From NCBI GenBank assembly GCA_030149995.1, contig JASLGV010000535.1, positions 1 through 5,664 on the forward strand: a DNA stretch of 5,664 bases. The letters are read 5' to 3'. Positions within the stretch are counted from its first letter, which is position 1. The number at the start of each line of letters is the position of its first letter. The notes beneath the pieces were generated by a model that worked only from the letters and a program-made list of their open reading frames with translations, had not been told where the DNA came from and did no database searches. Made by a program: the position numbers and the translations under genes. This document shows positions 1 through 5,664 of this stretch, piece by piece. The stretch comes from Pedobacter sp. (GTDB lineage Bacteria > Bacteroidota > Bacteroidia > Sphingobacteriales > Sphingobacteriaceae).

Positions 1-36
1 TCAAATATTGTTCTTATCTTAATTTGAAAATTATAT

Positions 37-96
37 GCTCATGACATATCAGATTTAATCATCAATGAAGCGATTGAATTGCATAAACATCTTGGT
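37..96 (+). pseudogene. Decayed N-terminal fragment of a GxxExxY-family gene
   Basis: Read in the frame of base 1, these bases encode AHDISDLIINEAIELHKHLG. This resembles the first helix of GxxExxY proteins (a PD-(D/E)XK-like family of unknown role), whose N-termini typically read like 'IIxxAIExHKxLGPGLLESVYE'. The match stops exactly at HLG: the expected PGLLE-x-x-YE continuation, which contains the family-defining GxxExxY motif, is absent. No ATG exists in this frame. The nearby ATGs at 35 and 41 are in another frame that stops after six or eight codons, as if the start had been lost by a frameshift. The frame is preceded by a stop at 25-27 and then stays open without homology to 252. I read it as a remnant left by deletion. 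The family assignment is from memory of the motif and the fragment is short, so confidence is moderate. Confidence 0.55.
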
Positions 97-182
97 ATTA
101 TAACCATTCCGTGTTCCTCGGTTTTTCTGCGGCATTTCTCTTACAAACCAATAGAGTATTATAACTTCATTTTATCATCAAT

Positions 183-211
183 TTGTAAACTGTGTTGTAA
201 ATGTTTACAAC
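183..211. promoter_or_regulatory. Operator-like cluster of TTGTAAA half-sites upstream of msrB
   Basis: TTGTAAA occurs directly at 183-189 and 195-201, a spacing of 12 bases (about one helical turn), and inverted as TTTACAA at 204-210. The second and third copies form an 18-base palindrome, GTTGTAAA-TG-TTTACAAC (194-211). The first and third form a wider inverted repeat, TTGTAAAC-N12-GTTTACAA (183-210). The cluster ends 37 bases before the chosen msrB start, where a regulator site would be expected. The half-site resembles that of the biotin repressor BirA (TTGTAAACC), but the spacer is too short and no biotin gene is near. The regulator is unknown. Confidence 0.5.
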
Positions 212-248
212 AAGAAACCAAAACAACTTTCCAGCCGTATATTGTAGT

Positions 249-752
249 ATGAAAACGATGTTAAATAAACTATTTTTGGTGTTTGCTGTTGTTTCAATAG
301 GTACACTTTCAGCTTGTGCACAGAAGCAGGATAAGAAAGAAGCAAAACAATCAAAAGTAACAGAACAAATCACACCAAAGAATAAAATGAACTGGAACCC
401 ATTAACCCCCGAAGAAGAACGTGTAATTGTACACAAAGGAACGGAATACCCGGGAACAGGTAAATATGAGCATACAACAGATAAGGGTACTTATGTTTGT
501 AAACGTTGTAATGCACCGCTTTACCGTTCTGAAAGTAAATTTGATGCACATTGCGGATGGCCTGCTTTTGACGATGAGATAAAGGGGGCAGTTAAAAGAA
601 TTCCGGATCCCGATGGCTCGCGTACAGAAATTATTTGTGCACATTGTGGCGCACATTTAGGTCACGTTTTTATCGGAGAAGGTTTTACCAATAAAAATAC
701 AAGACACTGTGTAAATTCAATCTCGATGAATTTTATCCCTGATAAGAAATAA
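249..752 (+). CDS. msrB: Peptide-methionine (R)-S-oxide reductase MsrB, lipoprotein form
   Basis: The 167-residue product should reduce methionine-R-sulfoxide in proteins. An N-terminal hydrophobic segment (about 5-19) ends in the lipobox LSAC with Cys23, so the protein is probably lipid-anchored and acts in the envelope. A Lys/Gln-rich linker (about 24-46) leads to the SelR domain (about 47-164). Zinc cysteines are C84/C87 and C130/C133. The GCGWP-like motif with C102 (likely recycling cysteine) and the catalytic C154 in RHCVNS are both present, as is the HLGHVF motif. All expected catalytic residues are there. An in-frame ATG at 201 would add 16 polar residues before the signal peptide and lies inside the palindrome at 194-211, so I chose the ATG at 249. 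The ATG at 258 is also possible. No Shine-Dalgarno sequence is visible. The gene is followed by its own terminator and appears monocistronic. Confidence 0.93.
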   Translation: MKTMLNKLFLVFAVVSIGTLSACAQKQDKKEAKQSKVTEQITPKNKMNWNPLTPEEERVIVHKGTEYPGTGKYEHTTDKGTYVCKRCNAPLYRSESKFDAHCGWPAFDDEIKGAVKRIPDPDGSRTEIICAHCGAHLGHVFIGEGFTNKNTRHCVNSISMNFIPDKK

Positions 753-776
753 GTGAGATGTAGTGAGGTTAGGAAG

Positions 777-812
777 AGAGCTGTTTCATGATTTGGAGCA
801 GCTCTTTTTTTT
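777..812 (+). terminator. Rho-independent terminator after msrB
   Basis: Bases 777-787 pair with 795-805 (11 bp, including two G-U pairs) around a 7-base loop (ATGATTT). A run of eight T (805-812) starts at the last base of the 3' arm. The hairpin begins 24 bases after the msrB stop, so it ends the msrB transcript. Confidence 0.9.
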
Positions 813-994
813 GAATATCTATTAAATCCTGTAAAAAGCAGAAGAAATTCACGGTAAAGAAAAAAAATCTGATGATGCAGGTGCCGGACTGTAAGTTTCT
901 GTTTAATAGGTTTTTGTGATTGTAGTTGTTGAAGCTAACCTGCTGTGTGTGAAGGGGTTTTTGCATCTTAGGGAATGATAATAAAGTAAATGCT

Positions 995-1002
995 TATATT
1001 TG
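995..1002 (+). promoter_or_regulatory. Bacteroidota -7 element of the RlpA-like gene
   Basis: TATATTTG matches the Bacteroidota -7 consensus TANNTTTG exactly and lies 26 bases before the ATG at 1029, implying a short leader of roughly 20 bases. No TTTG sits at the usual 19-21 base spacing upstream; the nearest (960-963) is 31 bases away. The call therefore rests on the -7 element and its position. Confidence 0.55.
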
Positions 1003-1028
1003 CAGGCTAATTAAACAACATTTAGTCT

Positions 1029-1409
1029 ATGAAGTATCTTCTGTTATTAAGTAGTTTGTTTATCTTTCTGCATGTAAATGCGCAAGATGGAGATCCGGTT
1101 AATGAAACGGACAGTGTCTCAAAAACAGGATTAGCAACATATTATCACCGTAAATTTGAGGGACACCGTACCTCCAGTGGTGCCCGCTACCGCAGTGCAA
1201 AATTAACCGCTGCACACCGCTTTTTACCTTTCGGCACCAAAGTAAAAGTAACCAATCCGGCAAACGGAAAATCGGTTGTTGTAAAAGTAAATGACCGCGG
1301 ACCTTTTACCAAAAGGTATGTGATCGATTTATCAGAAAGTGCAGCTAAGAAAATAGGTATTTTCCGCAAAGGAAGTGCAACTGTTAACCTGAGTTATACC
1401 CTTGAATAG
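1029..1409 (+). CDS. Small secreted RlpA-like protein (double-psi beta-barrel, putative lytic transglycosylase)
   Basis: The 126-residue product has a signal peptide (about 1-18, cleavage probably after VNA, before Q19). A short linker follows, then one RlpA-type double-psi beta-barrel domain (about 33-125). Visible signatures are the GLATYY start (34-39), LTAAHRFLPFGT (59-70), NDRGPF (88-93) and VIDLS (98-102). In Pseudomonas aeruginosa RlpA, a His and an Asp in the equivalent AAH and NDRGPF motifs are needed for cleaving peptidoglycan stripped of stem peptides. Here they correspond to H63 and D89, both present, so activity is plausible. There is no lipobox and no C-terminal SPOR domain, unlike full-length RlpA, so it is probably a free periplasmic or secreted protein without septal targeting by SPOR. 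Upstream is a terminator and its own -7 element; downstream is a long non-coding gap. It therefore appears to be a single-gene unit. Family assignment is firm; the enzymatic role is inferred. Confidence 0.9.
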   Translation: MKYLLLLSSLFIFLHVNAQDGDPVNETDSVSKTGLATYYHRKFEGHRTSSGARYRSAKLTAAHRFLPFGTKVKVTNPANGKSVVVKVNDRGPFTKRYVIDLSESAAKKIGIFRKGSATVNLSYTLE

Positions 1410-1438
1410 CATCTGTTTTTTTTAACTTTTACCTCCTG

Positions 1439-1466
1439 AATTAAGTTATTAACAATGAACTTAATT
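1439..1466. repeat. 9-bp inverted repeat downstream of the RlpA-like gene
   Basis: AATTAAGTT (1439-1447) and AACTTAATT (1458-1466) are exact reverse complements around a 10-base loop. The arms are AT-rich and no T-run follows directly; the nearest is at 1496-1504. It could be a weak terminator or a protein-binding site. AATTAAGTT recurs at 1712-1720, in the 3' arm of the leader inverted repeat. Confidence 0.4.
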
Positions 1467-1539
1467 TCCTAAACGCTTAAAAAGAAATCATTAGCTTTTT
1501 TTTTGATCGATAATGAGATTTGACTGATCGTTTTTAGGC

Positions 1540-1564
1540 TGTTAACAACCGAAGTGTTAACAAC
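1540..1564. repeat. Paired TGTTAACAAC direct repeats upstream of the nrdB promoter
   Basis: TGTTAACAAC occurs at 1540-1549 and 1555-1564, a period of 15 bases, and each copy contains the perfect palindrome TGTTAACA. The second copy abuts the TTTG (1565-1568) that may be the -33 element, a position suited to a regulator of nrdBA. A looser match (ATTAACAA) lies at 1448-1455. The sequence does not resemble an NrdR box (acaCwAtATaTwGtgt). Confidence 0.5.
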
Positions 1565-1601
1565 TTTGCCTAACAAGAAAGCACCCGCTTATTTATATTT
1601 G
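1565..1601 (+). promoter_or_regulatory. Probable nrdBA promoter
   Basis: The -7 element TATATTTG (1594-1601) fits TANNTTTG exactly. A TTTG (1565-1568) could be the -33 element, but the 25-base spacer is longer than the usual 19-21 or so. If used, transcription would start near 1608 and leave a 5' leader of about 250 bases before the nrdB ATG. Confidence 0.5.
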
Positions 1602-1618
1602 TTCTAACAAAGTTCTTT

Positions 1619-1718
1619 AGCTTTCTGCGTTTGAAAACAAATACAAAAGCTTAATTTTTAGAGTTTTATAATCCGATCTCTCTTGTTGATTCTGTAAAAA
1701 GTGAAACTAAAAATTAAG
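1619..1718 (+). promoter_or_regulatory. Structured 5' leader candidate of nrdB
   Basis: A perfect 12-bp inverted repeat, CTTAATTTTTAG (1650-1661) with CTAAAAATTAAG (1707-1718), encloses 45 bases and extends outward by a G-U and an A-U pair. Just upstream, AGCTTT (1619-1624) can pair with AAAGCT (1646-1651), with a small inner hairpin GTTTG-AAAA-CAAAT (1629-1642). The two structures share bases 1650-1651, so they could compete at their junction. No T-run follows the 3' arm, so this is not a terminator. I recognise no known riboswitch class here. Confidence 0.4.
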
Positions 1719-1857
1719 TTGTTTGCCGGACGATGGGAGCTAACGCTTGCACGAATAGAGTTTTGATAAAAGAATAGCCACAATCATCAGTAAAAAAGAT
1801 GAATGCGCTTCTTTGTCTGCTCCATTCAAAAATTGTGAAACATTAAAACATCAGTTT

Positions 1858-2832
1858 ATGGAACAGGAAGAATTACTACTAAAAGAAAACAAGGATCGGT
1901 TCGTGCTCTTGCCTATCAAGTACCCCGAAATTTGGGAAATGTACAAGAAGACTGAAGCAAGTTTCTGGACAGCAGAAGAAATTGATCTTTCTGACGATCA
2001 AAAACATTGGGATGGACTAAACGACGGAGAACGTCATTTTATCTCACATATATTGGCTTTCTTCGCTGCAAGCGATGGTATTGTAAATGAAAACCTGGCT
2101 GTAAACTTCATGAGTGAGGTTCAGATCCCTGAAGCCCGCTGTTTTTATGGTTTTCAAATCATGATGGAAAACATCCACTCAGAAACCTATGCTTTATTAA
2201 TCGATACCTATATTAAAGATCCGGAAGAAAAAGATCGTTTATTCCATGCTGTAGATACCGTGCCTGCTGTAAAGAGAAAAGCAGAATGGGCATTGCGCTG
2301 GATTGAAAACGGTACTTTTGCAGAGCGTTTAGTGGCTTTTGCCGCAGTAGAAGGTATTTTCTTCAGCGGTAGTTTCTGCTCTATTTTCTGGTTGAAAAAA
2401 CGTGGATTGATGCCTGGACTTACATTTAGTAACGAGCTGATTTCACGTGATGAAGGTTCTCACTGCGAGTTTGCCTGTTTATTATACAGCATGCTGAGCA
2501 ATAAACTTCCTGAAGAGCAGGTACACGCCATCATTACAGATGCAGTAGAAATTGAAAAAGAATTTATTACCGATGCACTGCCAGTAGCCCTGATTGGTAT
2601 GAATGCCAAGCTGATGAGCCAGTACATTGAGTTTGTGGCCGACAGATGGTTGCAGGAACTGGGATACAAAAAGATTTACAATGCATCAAATCCATTCGAT
2701 TTTATGGAAATGATTTCCCTGCAGGGAAAAACAAACTTTTTCGAAAAGCGTGTAGGCGATTATCAGAAAAGTGGTGTATTAACTGCTGCAGATAATAAAG
2801 CACAGGCATTTTCATTGGATGAAGATTTCTAA
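1858..2832 (+). CDS. nrdB: Class Ia ribonucleotide reductase, small (beta, R2) subunit
   Basis: The 324-residue ferritin-like subunit houses the diiron-tyrosyl radical that starts ribonucleotide reduction in the alpha subunit. By comparison with mouse R2, the metal ligands are D73, E104, H107, E165, E199 and H202, and the radical tyrosine is Y111 in the ENIHSETY motif. Radical-transfer residues W37 (SFWTAEE) and Y302 (VGDYQ) are present. The C-terminus, FSLDEDF, matches the tail that docks into R1. The sequence is much closer to eukaryotic R2 ([33 protein letters not shown]) than to E. coli NrdB. The frame can be extended to a TTG at 1813, but the extra 15 residues do not look like the family, while the ATG at 1858 begins with the expected [19 protein letters not shown] N-terminus. 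No Shine-Dalgarno sequence is seen. Cytoplasmic, and probably co-transcribed with nrdA. Confidence 0.97.
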   Translation: MEQEELLLKENKDRFVLLPIKYPEIWEMYKKTEASFWTAEEIDLSDDQKHWDGLNDGERHFISHILAFFAASDGIVNENLAVNFMSEVQIPEARCFYGFQIMMENIHSETYALLIDTYIKDPEEKDRLFHAVDTVPAVKRKAEWALRWIENGTFAERLVAFAAVEGIFFSGSFCSIFWLKKRGLMPGLTFSNELISRDEGSHCEFACLLYSMLSNKLPEEQVHAIITDAVEIEKEFITDALPVALIGMNAKLMSQYIEFVADRWLQELGYKKIYNASNPFDFMEMISLQGKTNFFEKRVGDYQKSGVLTAADNKAQAFSLDEDF

Positions 2833-2957
2833 TCCACCAGATAGGGACGGTGTAAATACGGCTCGTATTTAATAATTAAATAAGAAATATAAAAACGTTG
2901 CTTCTCAGCATACCTGCTTAAACAGCGTTATTTGATAATATACTAATCTCAAAATAT
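2833..2957 (+). other. nrdB-nrdA intergenic spacer with two possible hairpins
   Basis: The 125-base gap contains an 8-bp stem with a 3-base loop (2853-2860 with 2864-2871, loop GCT) and a looser 7-bp stem (AACGTTG 2894-2900 with CAGCGTT 2923-2929, one G-U, 22-base loop). Neither is followed by a T-run and no convincing TANNTTTG promoter is seen. The pair therefore most likely remains one transcript, with the hairpins possibly affecting mRNA processing or stability. Confidence 0.4.
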
Positions 2958-5342
2958 ATGTTCGTACTAAAAAGAGATGGCCGCAAAGAAGCGGTGCAAT
3001 TTGACAAAATTACGGCCAGGGTTCAGAAGCTCTGCTATAGCTTGAACTCAGATCTGGTTGATCCCATTGATGTGGCTAAGAAAGTTATTGAAGGATTGTA
3101 TGATGGGGTTACCACCTCAGAACTGGATAACCTGGCAGCTGAAACCGCTGCTTCGTTAACAACAAAACATCCGGATTACGCCCTGCTTGCATCGCGTATA
3201 GCAGTTTCAAACCTGCATAAAAATACCACCAAATCATTTTCGGGTACGATGAAAATGCTGTACGAATATTTCGACCCGAAAGCACAAAAAGCGGCACCTC
3301 TTATTGCAGATGATGTATATGAGATTATCCAGAAGAACGCTGAAATTTTAGACAGCTCAATTATTTACGACCGCGATTTCGGTTTCGATTATTTCGGTTT
3401 TAAGACCCTGGAAAAATCTTACCTGCTAAAAGTAGATGGTAAAATTGTAGAGCGTCCGCAGCATTTATTTATGCGCGTATCTGTTGGTATCCACAAAGAA
3501 GATATTGAGAGCGCCATCAAAACATATAACCTGATGAGCGAACGTTGGTTTACACATGCTACCCCAACTTTGTTCAATGCAGCAACTCCAAAACCACAAA
3601 TGTCGTCTTGCTTCCTGTTAACGATGCAGGATGATAGTATTGAAGGTATCTACGATACTTTGAAGCAGACGGCTAAAATTTCTCAAAGTGCAGGTGGTAT
3701 CGGTTTAAGCATTCACAACATCCGTGCAACCGGTTCTTATATTGGCGGTACCAATGGTACCAGTAACGGTATTATTCCGATGCTGCGTGTATTTAATGAT
3801 ACTGCCCGTTATGTAGATCAGGGTGGAGGTAAACGTAAAGGTGCTTTTGCTATTTATTTAGAGCCATGGCATGCAGATGTTTTCCAGTTCCTGGATTTAC
3901 GTAAAAACCATGGTAAAGAAGAAATGCGTGCCCGCGATTTATTTTATGCCCTTTGGATAAACGATTTGTTTATGCAACGTGTTAAAGACAATGGCGACTG
4001 GACTTTATTCTGCCCGCATGAAGCGCCAGGTTTGGCAGATTGCTTCGGAAAAGAATTTGAAGACTTGTATGCAAAATACGAAGAGGAAGGCCGCGGACGT
4101 AAAACAATTAAAGCACAAGAGCTTTGGTTTGCTATTTTAGATTCGCAGATCGAAACCGGAACCCCTTATATGTTGTTCAAAGACGCTGCAAACAGCAAAT
4201 CTAATCAACAGAATCTGGGTACCATTAAAAGTTCTAACCTGTGTACCGAAATTATAGAATACACTTCTAAAGATGAGGTGGCAGTTTGTAACCTGGCTTC
4301 ACTGGCTTTACCTCGTTTTGTAATCAATGGCCAGTTTGATCACCAGAAATTATACGATGTTACTTATCAGGCTACTTTAAACCTGAACAAAATTATCGAT
4401 CATAACTACTACCCCATTCAGGAAGCAGAAAACTCTAACCTCCGTCACAGACCAGTAGGTTTAGGCGTACAAGGTTTAGCTGATGCCTTTATCCTGTTGC
4501 GTTTACCTTTCGAAAGCGATGAAGCAAAACGCTTAAACAAAGATATTTTCGAAACGATTTATTTTGCTTCGATGACTGCTTCACACGATCTGGCAGTGAA
4601 ACATGGCCCTTACGAAACTTTTAAAGGTTCTCCACTTTCAAAAGGACAGTTCCAGTTCGATCTTTGGAATGTAAAACCAGACAGCAACCGCTGGGATTGG
4701 GAAGGCCTGCGCAAAAAAGTAGTTAAAGACGGTGTTTACAACTCATTATTGGTTGCACCGATGCCAACTGCATCTACCTCGCAGATATTGGGTAACAACG
4801 AATGTTTTGAGCCTTATACCTCTAACATTTATACCCGTCGCGTTTTGAGCGGAGAATTTGTTGTTGTAAATAAACACCTGTTAAAAGACCTGGTTGCCTT
4901 AGGATTATGGAACAACGATATGAAAAACAAAATCATATTGGCAAATGGTTCTATTCAGGCCATCCCTGAAATTCCTGATTACATCAAAGAACTGTATAAA
5001 ACAGTTTGGGAAATTAAAATGCGTAACATCATTGATATGGCTGCCGATCGTGGCGCTTATATTTGCCAGTCGCAATCTTTGAACCTGTTCGTAAATGCAC
5101 CTAATACATCAAAATTAACTTCGATGCACTTCTACGCATGGGAAAAAGGTTTAAAAACCGGTATGTATTACCTGCGTACACAAGCAGCTTCGCAAGCGGT
5201 TAAATTTACAGTAGAAAATCAAGGTGGAAAAGCAATTGAAGCCGTTATTCCTGCTGAAATTTCACAAGATCAGGTTGCAGAAGAAATTGTTGACGGTCCA
5301 GTTTGTTCAATGGAAGAAGGTTGTATCAGCTGCTCGGGTTAA
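2958..5342 (+). CDS. nrdA: Class Ia ribonucleotide reductase, large (alpha, R1) subunit
   Basis: The 794-residue catalytic subunit reduces ribonucleoside diphosphates to deoxyribonucleotides with NrdB. An ATP-cone (about 1-90) starts with VLKRDGRKE and includes D57, the position whose change makes mouse R1 insensitive to dATP, so dATP feedback is expected. The barrel carries C218 (MSSC) and C444 ([11 protein letters not shown]), the redox pair, and N427, C429 (thiyl radical) and E431 in NLCTE. Specificity loop 2 lies near 286-296 ([12 protein letters not shown]). Y737-Y738 receive the radical from NrdB. The C-terminal C789-x-x-C792 pair relays electrons from thioredoxin or glutaredoxin, with an extra C783 nearby. 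Residue numbers up to Y738 match mouse R1 without offset, and total length is near the 792 of mouse, which marks the eukaryote-like subtype. The ATG at 2958 gives the family's normal N-terminus. Confidence 0.98.
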   Translation: MFVLKRDGRKEAVQFDKITARVQKLCYSLNSDLVDPIDVAKKVIEGLYDGVTTSELDNLAAETAASLTTKHPDYALLASRIAVSNLHKNTTKSFSGTMKMLYEYFDPKAQKAAPLIADDVYEIIQKNAEILDSSIIYDRDFGFDYFGFKTLEKSYLLKVDGKIVERPQHLFMRVSVGIHKEDIESAIKTYNLMSERWFTHATPTLFNAATPKPQMSSCFLLTMQDDSIEGIYDTLKQTAKISQSAGGIGLSIHNIRATGSYIGGTNGTSNGIIPMLRVFNDTARYVDQGGGKRKGAFAIYLEPWHADVFQFLDLRKNHGKEEMRARDLFYALWINDLFMQRVKDNGDWTLFCPHEAPGLADCFGKEFEDLYAKYEEEGRGRKTIKAQELWFAILDSQIETGTPYMLFKDAANSKSNQQNLGTIKSSNLCTEIIEYTSKDEVAVCNLASLALPRFVINGQFDHQKLYDVTYQATLNLNKIIDHNYYPIQEAENSNLRHRPVGLGVQGLADAFILLRLPFESDEAKRLNKDIFETIYFASMTASHDLAVKHGPYETFKGSPLSKGQFQFDLWNVKPDSNRWDWEGLRKKVVKDGVYNSLLVAPMPTASTSQILGNNECFEPYTSNIYTRRVLSGEFVVVNKHLLKDLVALGLWNNDMKNKIILANGSIQAIPEIPDYIKELYKTVWEIKMRNIIDMAADRGAYICQSQSLNLFVNAPNTSKLTSMHFYAWEKGLKTGMYYLRTQAASQAVKFTVENQGGKAIEAVIPAEISQDQVAEEIVDGPVCSMEEGCISCSG

Positions 5343-5391
5343 TATTTCATCAGGTCCGGTTTATGTAAGTATCTGCTAAATCAGAACCACA

Positions 5392-5413
5392 TAGATTTAG
5401 AACTGTAAATCTA
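5392..5413 (+). other. AT-rich hairpin between nrdA and its terminator
   Basis: TAGATTTA (5392-5399) and TAAATCTA (5406-5413) form a perfect 8-bp stem with a 6-base loop, 10 bases before the terminator stem. It may help protect the nrdBA mRNA 3' end or be incidental; no T-run follows. Confidence 0.35.
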
Positions 5414-5422
5414 ATTATATCG

Positions 5423-5458
5423 TAAGGTTTTGGGTATTTACCCAAAACCTTATTTTTT
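5423..5458 (+). terminator. Strong rho-independent terminator of nrdBA
   Basis: A perfect 13-bp stem (5423-5435 with 5440-5452) closes a 4-base loop (ATTT) and is followed at once by six T (5453-5458). It lies 80 bases after the nrdA stop and separates nrdBA from the next gene. The inverted sequence also has an A-rich 5' flank but no long A-run, so it works best in the + direction. Confidence 0.95.
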
Positions 5459-5463
5459 GTTTA

Positions 5464-5471
5464 TATTTTTG
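5464..5471 (+). promoter_or_regulatory. Possible -7 element of the Cys-rich gene
   Basis: TATTTTTG fits TANNTTTG and lies just past the nrdA terminator, about 98 bases before the ATG at 5569. No TTTG is found at proper spacing upstream, and a one-mismatch alternative (TTCATTTG) lies at 5486-5493. The gene needs its own promoter after such a terminator, but which element is used is uncertain. Confidence 0.3.
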
Positions 5472-5568
5472 TATTGGTTTAATGGTTCATTTGCTTTGCC
5501 TGTGCTGTTTAACAATGGCAGCAAAACACAGATGAACCGGTTTAAGATAAACCGATGCACTTTTCAAA

Positions 5569-5664
5569 ATGTCTGAGATTCTACATAGCAAACATGAAAT
5601 TATTCCTTGCGAAAGGTGTGGTTCGGCCATAGAATGTAAGGCAAATTCTTATACCAAATGCCAG
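5569..5664 (+). CDS. Cysteine-rich CWC-like small protein (partial, runs off the window)
   Basis: Thirty-two codons are visible from the ATG at 5569, with no stop before the window ends. The peptide begins MSEILHSKHEIIPCERCG and has cysteines at 14, 17, 23 and 31 (C-x2-C-x5-C-x7-C). This spacing resembles the small cysteine-rich CWC family of unknown function, which is probably metal-binding; its members open with a CxxCG pair, then F/IxC, then a C-x-C motif. The second cysteine of that last motif would lie just outside the window. It is cytoplasmic by appearance, with no signal peptide. A 6-bp hairpin (CGGTTT/AAACCG, 5538-5554) lies 14 bases before the start. It follows the nrdBA terminator in the same direction, so it is a separate unit. 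The family call is a recognition from a short piece, not a proof. Confidence 0.65.
   Translation, partial: MSEILHSKHEIIPCERCGSAIECKANSYTKCQ

Larger units (their letters stand above)
1410..1857. other. Long non-coding region between the RlpA-like gene and nrdB
   Basis: This 448-base stretch carries no convincing gene. In order it holds: a T-run (1416-1423) just after the upstream stop; a 9-bp inverted repeat AATTAAGTT/AACTTAATT (1439-1447/1458-1466, 10-base loop); a run of nine T (1496-1504) after a weak AAAAAG/CTTTTT pairing; two direct copies of TGTTAACAAC (1540-1549, 1555-1564); a promoter-like pair (1565-1601); and a leader of about 250 bases with hairpins. Upstream gene termination probably occurs in its first 100 bases, but no textbook terminator is present. 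Confidence 0.6.

Noticed and set aside
183..210. Biotin repressor (BirA) operator
   Set aside because: The half-sites resemble TTGTAAACC/GGTTTACAA but lack the outer-spacer CC/GG match and have a shorter spacer (12 bases between 8-base arms, where E. coli has about 16-17). No biotin gene is near.
167..436. 89-codon minus-strand ORF over the msrB upstream region and 5' end
   Set aside because: It is antisense to the msrB signal peptide and linker, has no recognisable domain and spans the operator-like repeats; best explained as a shadow ORF.
769..966. 65-codon minus-strand ORF between msrB and the RlpA-like gene
   Set aside because: Its 3' end is built from the msrB terminator hairpin and its Phe run comes from an A-tract; no family resemblance.
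813..994. Small plus-strand peptide frame ending at about 894
   Set aside because: The frame ending AEEIHGKEKKSDDAGAGL looks protein-like but is closed by a stop just upstream and has no start codon.
1496..1504. Textbook terminator ending at the nine-T run
   Set aside because: The only pairing before it is about 6 bp of AAAAAG/CTTTTT, too weak and simple to call with confidence.
1650..1718. Cobalamin or other known riboswitch before nrdB
   Set aside because: A long-range stem is present, but I could find no conserved core of a known riboswitch class, so it is left as an unassigned leader structure.
1813..1857. TTG start extending NrdB by 15 residues
   Set aside because: The extra residues do not match the family, while the ATG at 1858 gives the standard N-terminus and normal length of 324.

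Overview
The window looks like chromosome from a Bacteroidota bacterium, most likely of the Sphingobacteriaceae (Pedobacter-like). The reasons are the AT-rich composition, starts without a Shine-Dalgarno sequence, two TANNTTTG-type -7 promoter elements, a lipobox-bearing MsrB, and a class Ia ribonucleotide reductase of the eukaryote-like subtype in the order nrdB-nrdA. This placement rests on recognition of the proteins, not on a database search.

Layout, all genes on the + strand. Bases 1-200 hold no intact gene. They contain a short decayed fragment resembling the N-terminus of a GxxExxY-family protein (about 37-96), a stretch that looks like intergenic repeat debris (106-132), and an operator-like cluster of three TTGTAAA half-sites (183-211). 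Next come msrB, encoding a lipoprotein methionine-R-sulfoxide reductase (249-752), and a strong terminator (777-812). A small secreted RlpA-like double-psi beta-barrel protein (1029-1409) follows, with its own -7 element. A 448-base non-coding stretch (1410-1857) carries repeats, a promoter and a long, potentially structured leader for nrdB. The nrdB (1858-2832) and nrdA (2958-5342) genes are separated by 125 bases and followed by a very strong terminator (5423-5458). The window ends inside a small Cys-rich gene (5569 onward) that resembles the CWC family.

The genes fall into separate functions. NrdB and NrdA form one enzyme that makes deoxyribonucleotides. All metal ligands, the radical tyrosine, the active-site cysteines, the radical-transfer tyrosines and the C-terminal redox cysteines are present, so the enzyme should be active and, with its ATP-cone, inhibited by dATP. 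MsrB repairs oxidised methionine in envelope proteins, and the RlpA-like protein probably cleaves peptidoglycan. Both act outside the cytoplasm but have separate transcription signals.

I see no mobile element, CRISPR array, RNA gene or clearly new multi-gene system. The least explained sequence is regulatory: the TTGTAAA cluster before msrB, and the paired TGTTAACAAC repeats plus the long leader with a 12-bp inverted repeat before nrdB.
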